A stretch of 64,000 bases of DNA from contig NZ_VFTC01000018.1 of the NCBI RefSeq assembly GCF_007003975.1, positions 1 through 64,000 of the forward strand. Direction: 5' to 3'. Positions 35,422 to 41,797 of this stretch are shown piece after piece. Position 1 is the stretch's first letter. Every line of letters begins with the position of its first letter. The stretch comes from Mesorhizobium sp. WSM4306 (GTDB lineage Bacteria > Pseudomonadota > Alphaproteobacteria > Rhizobiales > Rhizobiaceae). A model generated the notes under the pieces. The model was not told where the DNA came from. It saw only the letters and a program-made list of their open reading frames with translations, and ran no database searches. Made by a program: the position numbers and the translations under genes.

Positions 35422-36849
35422 ATGGACACCCAGATGCTAATCGGCTCGAAATTCGAGAAGGGTACCGAAACCGAGGAGCCGATCCTCAATCCGAAGACCG
35501 GAGCGACGATCCTCAACCTGCCCGAAGCCAGCCAGGCGCAGATCGAGGCGGCGGTGTTCGCGGCCGAGAAGGCGTTCGTCACCTGGTCGCGCACCACGCC
35601 GGCTCAGCGCTCCGGCTATCTCCTGAAGATCGCCGACCGCATCGAGGCCGATGCCAAGGAGTTCGCCACGCTCGAGGCGCTCAACTGCGGCAAGCCGATC
35701 AATGCCGTGCTCAATGACGAAATCCCGGCGATCGTCGACTGCTACCGCTTCTTTGCTGGCGCCGTCCGCTCGATGCCGGGCGTCGTTGCAGGCGAATACA
35801 TTCCCGGCCACACCTCGATGGTGCGCCGGGATGCCATCGGCATCGTCGCCTCGATCGCGCCGTGGAACTATCCGCTGATGATGATGGCCTGGAAGCTGGC
35901 GCCGGCGATCGCCGGCGGCAACACCGTCGTCTTCAAGCCGTCGGAACAGACGCCGCTGACTTCGCTCAAGCTGGCGAAGATCCTTGCCGACATCCTTCCC
36001 GAAGGCGTCGTCAATGTCGTGCTCGGCCGTGGCGACAGCGTCGGCAACACGCTGATCAACCATCCCAAGGTCAACATGATCTCGATCACCGGTGACGTCG
36101 CCACCGGCAAGAAGGTGCTGCAGGCCGCCGCCAAGTCGGTCAAGCGCACCCATCTCGAACTCGGCGGCAAGGCGCCGGTCATCGTCTTCGACGATGCCGA
36201 CCTGGGAGCGGTGGTCAAAGGCCTGCGCGCCTTCGGCTATTACAATGCCGGCCAGGACTGCACCGCCGCTTGCCGCATCTATGCCGGCAAGAAAATCTAC
36301 GACAAGCTCGTCGCCGATCTCTCCTCCGCCGTCTCGACCATCAAGTACAATCTGCCAGACGACGCCGAAAACGAGATCGGACCTCTGATCTCGCGCCGCC
36401 AGCGCGACCGCGTCTCGAGCTTCGTCGAGCGCGCCTCGGAGCTGAAGCACATCGAAATCACCACCGGCGGCAAGCCGGGCGAGGGCTCCGGCTTCTATTA
36501 TCAGCCGACCGTCGTTGCCGGGGCGCTGCAAGAAGACGAAATCGTGCGCCGCGAAGTGTTCGGCCCGGTCGTCTCGATCACCCGCTTCTCGGAAGTCGAT
36601 GAGGCCGTCAACTGGGCCAATGACAGCGACTACGGCCTCGCATCCTCGGTGTGGACAAAGGACGTCTCGCGCGCCATGGCGACGGCCGCTCGTCTTCAGT
36701 ACGGCTGCACCTGGATCAACACCCATTTCATGCTGACCAACGAGATGCCGCATGGCGGGCTGAAACAGTCCGGCTACGGCAAGGACATGTCCCTTTATGC
36801 GCTGGAGGATTACACCGCTGTCAGGCATGTGATGGTGGCCCACGGGTAG
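35422..36849 (+). CDS. Gamma-aminobutyraldehyde dehydrogenase (PatD/YdcW-like)
   Basis: A 475-residue NAD-dependent aldehyde dehydrogenase that would oxidise 4-aminobutyraldehyde, made from putrescine, to GABA. The catalytic Cys lies in YYNAGQDCTAACRIYAG, the general base Glu in THLELGGKAPVIV, and NAD binding shows APWNYPLMMMAWKLAP and ITGDVATGK. The GQDCTA context, rather than GQVC, is characteristic of YdcW. ATG 35422 has AAGGAGG nine bases upstream. Its place behind a YdcSTUV-type importer strongly supports a putrescine-to-GABA route; the transaminase step is not encoded in this window. Confidence 0.87.
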   Translation: MDTQMLIGSKFEKGTETEEPILNPKTGATILNLPEASQAQIEAAVFAAEKAFVTWSRTTPAQRSGYLLKIADRIEADAKEFATLEALNCGKPINAVLNDEIPAIVDCYRFFAGAVRSMPGVVAGEYIPGHTSMVRRDAIGIVASIAPWNYPLMMMAWKLAPAIAGGNTVVFKPSEQTPLTSLKLAKILADILPEGVVNVVLGRGDSVGNTLINHPKVNMISITGDVATGKKVLQAAAKSVKRTHLELGGKAPVIVFDDADLGAVVKGLRAFGYYNAGQDCTAACRIYAGKKIYDKLVADLSSAVSTIKYNLPDDAENEIGPLISRRQRDRVSSFVERASELKHIEITTGGKPGEGSGFYYQPTVVAGALQEDEIVRREVFGPVVSITRFSEVDEAVNWANDSDYGLASSVWTKDVSRAMATAARLQYGCTWINTHFMLTNEMPHGGLKQSGYGKDMSLYALEDYTAVRHVMVAHG

Positions 36850-36894
36850 CGCTTGAGCGCGCAATACAAGCATTCAACCAGGGAGGAAATAACC

Positions 36895-37380
36895 ATGCAT
36901 CGCCGCCAGTTTCTGACAACCGCAGCCATCGCCGCGACGCTTTTCGCCACGGCGCCGTCCTTAGCCGCCGATACTGCGCAATCGGTGGTCGAAGCCTATC
37001 TCGCCGCCTGGAATGCGCATGACTCGGCCAAGGCCGCCGGCTACTTCGCCGACGACGTCACCTATTACGACGCCTCGGTCGGCAAACCGGTCAAAGGCAA
37101 GGAGGCCGCCAAGACCGGCGTCATCGACAATTTCCTCAAGGCCGTTCCAGATGCCGTCTGGACGATGAAGGGTGCGCCCGTCGTGGAGGGCGATCGCGTC
37201 TCGTTCGAATGGGAGTTTTCCGGCACCAATACCGGCGCCTGGGCCGACGGCACCGCCGCCACCGGCAAGAAGTTCTCCTTCACCGGCGCTTCGATGTTTT
37301 CGATCAAGGACGGCAAGATCGCTACCCAGAGCGATTATTACGACGCGCTCGGCTTCTACAAGCAGCTTGGCTTGATGTAG
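36895..37380 (+). CDS. Exported NTF2-like (SnoaL/ester-cyclase-type) protein
   Basis: A 161-residue protein. The N-terminus MHRRQFLTTAAIAATLFATA, then PSLAAD, is a Tat-type signal (twin Arg before FLTT) with an AxA site. The mature domain, from SVVEAYLAAWNAHDSAKAAGYF, is an NTF2/SnoaL cone-shaped fold that often binds small hydrophobic ligands or acts as an isomerase/cyclase. ATG 36895 follows GGGAGGA, 45 bases after the dehydrogenase stop, so it is the last gene of the polyamine operon. A second NTF2-like gene, lacking a signal, is at 37889-38251 on the other strand. The role in this operon is unknown. Confidence 0.78.
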   Translation: MHRRQFLTTAAIAATLFATAPSLAADTAQSVVEAYLAAWNAHDSAKAAGYFADDVTYYDASVGKPVKGKEAAKTGVIDNFLKAVPDAVWTMKGAPVVEGDRVSFEWEFSGTNTGAWADGTAATGKKFSFTGASMFSIKDGKIATQSDYYDALGFYKQLGLM

Positions 37381-37394
37381 GCGGGCTGGTGTTC

Positions 37395-37549
37395 CCTTCT
37401 CCTCTTGTGGGAGAAGGTCGATCGGCGCGTAGCGCCGAGCCGGATGAGGGGTGTTCCAGCCTGACGCCAACTTACCCCTCACCCGGATTACCAGCCGATT
37501 TGTGAAGGACAAATCGCGGCAATCGTACCTCTCCCACAAGGGGAGAGGT
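37395..37549. repeat. C-rich palindromic repeat between convergent genes
   Basis: The left arm CCTTCTCCTCTTGTGGGAGA and right arm ACCTCTCCCACAAGGGGAGA are inverted modules, with internal hairpins (CGGCGCGTAGCGCCG and a dyad around GATTTGTGAAGGACAAATC). It lies between the NTF2-like gene and the minus-strand small gene, where it can end both transcripts. Confidence 0.65.
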
Positions 37550-37563
37550 ACGAACGCTGGCCA

Positions 37564-37878
37564 CTACTCCACAATGCGATAGATGTTCCACAGACTGGTG
37601 CCCGACACGACATAGGGCTCCATTTCCTTGCCCCATTTGGCGTGCGCGTCGATCTTGCCGATCTTGGCGAAAAACTCCTCGAGCTGGGCGAGGCTTTCGA
37701 CCTGGTGATGTGATTCGACCGTCGCCTCGCGCGCTCCGATCGATCCGGTCATGATCTGGAACTCCAGCTCGGCGAGGCCGACCTGCGAGCCGATTTCGCG
37801 TTCCCATTTCTTGAGCAGTTCAAGCACGGTCTGCTTGTGCCCGAATTTGGCGTCAATCTGCCATCTGGCGCTGAACAT
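37564..37878 (-). CDS. Small conserved-looking protein of unknown function
   Basis: A 104-residue soluble protein starting at ATG 37878 (GAGGAGG upstream). It opens with FSARWQIDAKFGHKQTVLELLKKWE and contains VSGTSLWNIYRIVE at the end. The alternating strand-helix character and length suggest a dimeric ferredoxin-like alpha/beta barrel such as NIPSNAP or monooxygenase-like domains, but I cannot assign a family. It is ten bases downstream of the NTF2-like gene on the minus strand, so the two are co-transcribed, probably with the exported AhpD-like gene further upstream. Confidence 0.65.
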   Translation of the reverse strand: MFSARWQIDAKFGHKQTVLELLKKWEREIGSQVGLAELEFQIMTGSIGAREATVESHHQVESLAQLEEFFAKIGKIDAHAKWGKEMEPYVVSGTSLWNIYRIVE

Positions 37879-37888
37879 GTCGGCCTCC

Positions 37889-38251
37889 TCACTCGTCCCA
37901 GGCTTGCACGACGGTCTGTCGTGCAATGCGGCCGTTCTTCAACTCCAGCATCGCTGCGCAGAACACTTTCGTTCCGTCCGGATAGGCGCAGGCCTGTGTG
38001 AAGGCGAGGTTGTCGCCATCGGCGATGGTGGTGTCGACCTTGTGGGTCATTGCCCGGCTGCAGATATCGTCCCAGAACGTGCTGATCGCCGCCCGGCCGC
38101 GGATCTCGCGCGGCTTGCTCGGCGGGTTGTTGCGATCGATCACCCGCACCAGCGCATCGTCGGCATAGAAGCTCGCAAGCATCCTGCCGTCCCGTCCTTC
38201 GATCGCTTTCTTGATCGCCGCGCCGTCCACGCTTTGCGTCTTGGTCAGCAT
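37889..38251 (-). CDS. NTF2-like (SgcJ/SnoaL-type) protein
   Basis: A 120-residue cytoplasmic NTF2-like protein: GAAIKKAIEGRDGRMLASFY, then DDALVRVIDRNNPPSKPREIRG, GRAAISTFW and LAFTQACAYPDGTKVF. Members include polyketide cyclases and stress-linked small proteins. ATG 38251 is selected because GGAGGAAAA lies just before it; another ATG four codons upstream would destroy that spacing. It has no signal peptide, unlike the NTF2-like protein at 36895-37380. It lies in a minus-strand cluster behind an exported AhpD-like protein and a LuxR fusion regulator. Confidence 0.72.
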   Translation of the reverse strand: MLTKTQSVDGAAIKKAIEGRDGRMLASFYADDALVRVIDRNNPPSKPREIRGRAAISTFWDDICSRAMTHKVDTTIADGDNLAFTQACAYPDGTKVFCAAMLELKNGRIARQTVVQAWDE

Positions 38252-38328
38252 TTTTTCCTCCATGGCCCGTCGATCGGGCGGTTGATGATCAGAAGCACCG
38301 CCCGGCGCTCATCGTCGGGCAGGGTCTT

Positions 38329-38808
38329 TCACTGCGACTTGGCCTTGACGGCCGCGAACACGCCGTCGGTCTGCTGTTTGAAGGTCGCGAAATCGACCTG
38401 GCTGCCGTTGAGCATCGTCGACCAGTGGCGCACGATGGCCGCCATCGTGATCGCCTCCTTGATCTCCTCATCTGTCGCGCCATTGAGCTTGGCCGCCTCG
38501 GTGTGGAAATAGATGCAGTACTGGCAGGGGATCTGCGAGGCGACGGCCAGCCCCATCAGCTCCTTGGTCTTGCCGTCGAGCGCGGTCTTGGGGTTGAGCT
38601 GCACGCCCTTGATCTCGGCCCAGGCGCCGGCAACCGCGACATCCGGCAGCGTCTTGAACATGTCCGGCACCGAGCCCAGCGTCGCCTCGATGTCCTTGTA
38701 AGCGGCGGCCGCCGAGGCATCCTCGGCCTTGGCAGGGGCGATGGTGAACAGCACGCCAACGCTTGCCGCTATCATCAGCGATTTGATCGACCTGTTTGAC
38801 TTCAGCAT
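38329..38808 (-). CDS. Exported carboxymuconolactone-decarboxylase/AhpD-like protein
   Basis: A 159-residue protein with an N-terminal Sec signal (SLMIAASVGVLFTIAPAKAE), then an AhpD/CMD helical domain. The redox motif PCQYCIYFHTEAAKLNG has the CxxC and downstream His of alkylhydroperoxidases. KELMGLAVASQI and ITMAAIVRHWSTMLNG complete the fold. Export of an AhpD-like protein is unusual, as most are cytoplasmic. It might reduce peroxides or bind small molecules in the periplasm. It is 109 bases downstream of the fusion regulator on the same strand. Confidence 0.83.
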   Translation of the reverse strand: MLKSNRSIKSLMIAASVGVLFTIAPAKAEDASAAAAYKDIEATLGSVPDMFKTLPDVAVAGAWAEIKGVQLNPKTALDGKTKELMGLAVASQIPCQYCIYFHTEAAKLNGATDEEIKEAITMAAIVRHWSTMLNGSQVDFATFKQQTDGVFAAVKAKSQ

Positions 38809-38917
38809 TGCATCCTCCGTTCGCAGCGCCTTCCCGGCGACATCCGCCTGGCCTGCATGGAGAGAATTGGTAGCGCCGAGGCTGCCTTGGCCGCTTCGCC
38901 CGAAAGCGCCATGGCTG

Positions 38918-40513
38918 CTATGGCCCGTCCGGGCCAGTGTGCCTGGCGGAAAATGCCGCTGCCGCCGCCCGTGACGGCAGGTCGAGCTTCAGCAATATGT
39001 TGGCCACATGACGCTTGACCGTATGCTCGCTCAGCCTCAACTCGGCAGCGATTGCGGCATTGCTCTTGCCGTCGGCGATCAGGCCAACCACCTCGCTTTC
39101 GCGCGCCGTCAGTTGAGCCGGCTCGGCAGGCCTGGCCTTGGGACGGCAGGCCGGTTCGAGATGCTGTTCCGACGTCGCCTGGACCATCGCCAGCGGCTCG
39201 TCCAGCTCATCCACCGTGACGCGCCCGGCGTCAATGAAATGCAGGCCGGAACCGGCCGCCAGGTCGGCGACCAGCCGCGACGCCAGAATATCGCCGCGCC
39301 CGGCATGGGCGGCGATCTGCATCGTCACCCGGGCCATCAGCCCCACCGGCGGCCCGCGCATTTCGACCTCGCCGACATGTGCGCCCTGGGCGCTTGCAAT
39401 GCCCATATGCTGCGCCGCATCGCGCAGCGCCGCCGCGCAGCGTATGGCCCGCGCCGGCCCGTCGAAGCGCGAGATCATCAACTCGCCCTGGATGCCGGCG
39501 ATGCGTCCGCCATGACGGCCGACCAGCTGCCGCCAGGTCTCCTGGAAGCGCTGGCTGCGTTCGTTCCACATGCGGTCGCCCACCCGCGCCGTGTCGTAGA
39601 TACGTGTCGCCAGAAGAGCGGCAAGCACGCGCTCCGCTTCGGCCACGGCGCGCTCGCCGGTCAGGAACTCCTCGATCAGGTCGGCCACTCGGTCGACATC
39701 GCCGGTCCAGATCGGATGGTCGCGCCCGGGGATTTCAACCAGTCGCGCATTCGCGATCTTTTTCGCCAGGAAGCGGCTGGCGTCGGGGTCGACCCGCACA
39801 TCGTTGCGGCGATGGATGAGCAGCGTCGGTGCGCGGATCGCCGAAAGCACATCGCGCACGTCGATGTCGGCATTCATCCGTGCCAGGGCCGCCGCTGCCG
39901 TCGGGCTGGCCGACAGCCGTTCGAAGCGCGCCCACCACTGGGTGAAATGCGCGTCATCGACCCGGCCCGGCGCAAAGTTCGGCAGAGTGGCGCCGGTGCC
40001 CCAGGCCGTGCCGGCGGTCGCGATGAAGGCCTCCAGGCGATCCGGCGGCATCACCCATTTGTGGAAATGTGCATAGCCGCCATAGAGCGCCAGCGCCCGT
40101 GTCCGTTCCGGATAAGTGGCGGCGAACAGCATTGCCATCGGCGCGCCTTCCGAGGCGCCGAGCAGTGCCGCACGGCCGCTGCCGGTGGCATCCATCACCG
40201 CGCGCACATCGTCCATGCGGGTCTCCAAGCTGGGCAGATGGCGTGGGTCGACCCGGTCGGACAGGCCGGTGCCGCGCTTGTCGAACAGGATCAGCCGCGA
40301 GAACGCCGAGAGCCGTTTCAACAGCCTGGTGTAACCTTCGTCTTCCCAATGCAGGTCGAGATTGGAAATGAAGCCCGGCACGAAAACCAGGTCGAACGAT
40401 CCCTGGCCGACCACCTGATAGGCGATCCGCACGTCGCCGCTGAGGGCATATCGCGTCTCGATCGGCCTCACGACTGCATCCGCCCGGCCAGACGATTTCT
40501 GATCGCCGACCAT
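38918..40513 (-). CDS. Alpha/beta-hydrolase, pseudo-cyclase and LuxR fusion regulator
   Basis: A 531-residue three-part protein. Residues 20-285 are an alpha/beta hydrolase with nucleophile Ser121 in LLGASEGAPMA, Asp238 in HRRNDVRVDP and His266 in PGRDHPIW. Residues 295-445 are a class III cyclase-like domain in which the metal-binding Asp positions are lost: LATRIYDTARVGD replaces the usual LFTDIVGST, and GELMISRFDGPARA replaces GDGxLATFDGPARA. Residues 466-522 are a LuxR helix-turn-helix (LTARESEVVGLIADGKSNAA, SEHTVKRHVANIL). It is likely a transcription regulator that senses a small ester-like or lipid ligand with its hydrolase domain. It heads the minus-strand cluster 37564-38808, its probable target. 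Confidence 0.83.
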   Translation of the reverse strand: MVGDQKSSGRADAVVRPIETRYALSGDVRIAYQVVGQGSFDLVFVPGFISNLDLHWEDEGYTRLLKRLSAFSRLILFDKRGTGLSDRVDPRHLPSLETRMDDVRAVMDATGSGRAALLGASEGAPMAMLFAATYPERTRALALYGGYAHFHKWVMPPDRLEAFIATAGTAWGTGATLPNFAPGRVDDAHFTQWWARFERLSASPTAAAALARMNADIDVRDVLSAIRAPTLLIHRRNDVRVDPDASRFLAKKIANARLVEIPGRDHPIWTGDVDRVADLIEEFLTGERAVAEAERVLAALLATRIYDTARVGDRMWNERSQRFQETWRQLVGRHGGRIAGIQGELMISRFDGPARAIRCAAALRDAAQHMGIASAQGAHVGEVEMRGPPVGLMARVTMQIAAHAGRGDILASRLVADLAAGSGLHFIDAGRVTVDELDEPLAMVQATSEQHLEPACRPKARPAEPAQLTARESEVVGLIADGKSNAAIAAELRLSEHTVKRHVANILLKLDLPSRAAAAAFSARHTGPDGP

Positions 40514-40585
40514 AGCAGACGCCTACTGCTTGCGGCAGTCAAACTTTAGAAGGCAGAAATATAGCCTGGCGGCCCGAACCGCATT

Positions 40586-40670
40586 CGCCCGGTTATTTCT
40601 GGCGCCCGGCTATTTCTGGCGCCCGGCTATTTCTGGCGCCCGGCTATTTCTAGCGATCGGCTATTTCTGG
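40586..40670. repeat. Five tandem 17-bp repeats overlapping the fdsD stop codon
   Basis: The unit CGCCCGGCTATTTCTGG occurs five times with no gaps (40586, 40603, 40620, 40637, 40654), with one to two differences in the outer copies. The rightmost unit contains the fdsD stop (40661-40663) and the last codons (Gln-Lys). The array is therefore serial duplication of the gene's 3' end into the gap before the fusion-regulator gene. Contains no CRISPR-like spacers. Confidence 0.88.
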
Positions 40671-40975
40671 GGAGCTGCGCTCTCCGTACCCGTGGGTTGG
40701 ACGTAGCCGATGCTCATATCGGCCTGCTCCGCGCTCTTTGGCCGCTTGATCCGGGCCGAGGCCTCGACGACGAGTTCGTCGAAATCTTCGCCGCCGCCGT
40801 CCAGCATCTCGAAGAACTGGCGCCGCATCCTCGGCTCCCAGAACTTGTTGATATGCTCGGCCACACCCACCACGCCCTCTTCGCGCGGCCTGGAATGGAA
40901 GAAGGCGGCGATCTGATTGGCCATCCGCACCAGCTTTTCCCTGGTGCTCGTGATGTGGTCTTCGTCATGCGACAT
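40661..40975 (-). CDS. fdsD: Formate dehydrogenase delta subunit
   Basis: A 104-residue FdsD-type small subunit of NAD-dependent formate dehydrogenase, required for activity or assembly of the complex. Family marks are EKLVRMANQIAAFF, GVAEHINKFWEPRMRRQFFE and the acidic GGGEDFDELV. ATG 40975 lies inside the fdhD coding end (11-base overlap), the same order as in other fds operons. The final codons lie in a 17-bp tandem repeat, which could shift the C-terminus if the array slips. Confidence 0.88.
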   Translation of the reverse strand: MSHDEDHITSTREKLVRMANQIAAFFHSRPREEGVVGVAEHINKFWEPRMRRQFFEMLDGGGEDFDELVVEASARIKRPKSAEQADMSIGYVQPTGTESAAPQK

Positions 40976-41795
40976 GCTGGGCAACTCCCAAGACCACCCG
41001 TTCCGGGTGGGTGAAAACATCGAAATCGTCGCCGCGCACCAGCGCCACCAGCGTCATGCCGGCCTCATCAGCGGTATGGATGGCAAGCGCGGTCGGCGCC
41101 GACACGGCCATGATGAAGGAAGAGCCGATGGCCGCCGTCTTCTGCACCATCTCGACCGAAACGCGGCTGGTCACGACGACAGCACCGGAGGCACCGTAAA
41201 TGCCGGCCTTCGCCAGCGCGCCGGCCAGCTTGTCCAGCGCATTGTGGCGGCCGACATCCTCGCGCGCCATGACGATGCCTTTGCCCGGTACATAGAAGCC
41301 CGCAGCGTGCACGGCGCCGGTTTCCGAATGCAGAGGCTGCACCTTCGACAGCAGCCTGACCGAACGAACAATGTCATCGGCTTCAAGCGTAAGCTTGGAC
41401 GCACCGACCTTGTCGACCGAGCGCATCGCTTCTTCAATGGACTCGATGCCGCACAACCCGCAGCCGACCGGTCCTGCCAAGCGCCTGCGCCGCGCCTCGA
41501 AGCGGGTGTTGGCTTGGTCCTTGAGCCGGATCTGGATGTCGATGCCGGCGCCGTGGTCCTCGACCTCGATCGCCTCGATCTCCCGGGGATCTGCGATGAT
41601 GCCTTCGGTCAGCGAGAAGCCGAGCGCGAAATCCTCGAAATCGGCCGGGCTCGCCATCATCACCGCATGGGTGGTGCCAGCAAAGGAGAACGCCACCGGC
41701 GTCTCCTCCGGCACCATTCGGTTGGCCGAGGTCGTGCCGCTGGCGCGGTGCGCCAGCCGCGAGGTCTGCGTCGTCGCTTTGCGGCGCGCGGCCAA
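40965..41795 (-). CDS. fdhD: FdhD sulfurtransferase for formate dehydrogenase maturation
   Basis: About 276 residues, depending on the start. FdhD moves sulfur from a desulfurase to the bis-molybdopterin cofactor, without which the formate dehydrogenase is inactive. The CxxC motif sits in GPVGCGLCGIE, and the GDP/cofactor-binding segments include SETGAVHAAGFY and REDVGRHNALDKLAGAL. No ATG or GTG lies near the expected start. TTG 41795, three bases past the fdsA stop, is the likely initiation codon and would give coupling to fdsA. It overlaps fdsD by 11 bases. Confidence 0.88.
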   Translation of the reverse strand: MAARRKATTQTSRLAHRASGTTSANRMVPEETPVAFSFAGTTHAVMMASPADFEDFALGFSLTEGIIADPREIEAIEVEDHGAGIDIQIRLKDQANTRFEARRRRLAGPVGCGLCGIESIEEAMRSVDKVGASKLTLEADDIVRSVRLLSKVQPLHSETGAVHAAGFYVPGKGIVMAREDVGRHNALDKLAGALAKAGIYGASGAVVVTSRVSVEMVQKTAAIGSSFIMAVSAPTALAIHTADEAGMTLVALVRGDDFDVFTHPERVVLGVAQHVA

Positions 41796-41797
41796 GA

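Noticed and set aside
39008..40549. Plus-strand open frame of 513 codons
   Set aside because: It is antisense to the fusion regulator, which has three recognisable domains; the shadow frame has none.
40586..40670. CRISPR array
   Set aside because: The 17-bp units are directly adjacent with no spacers, and no cas gene is in the window.
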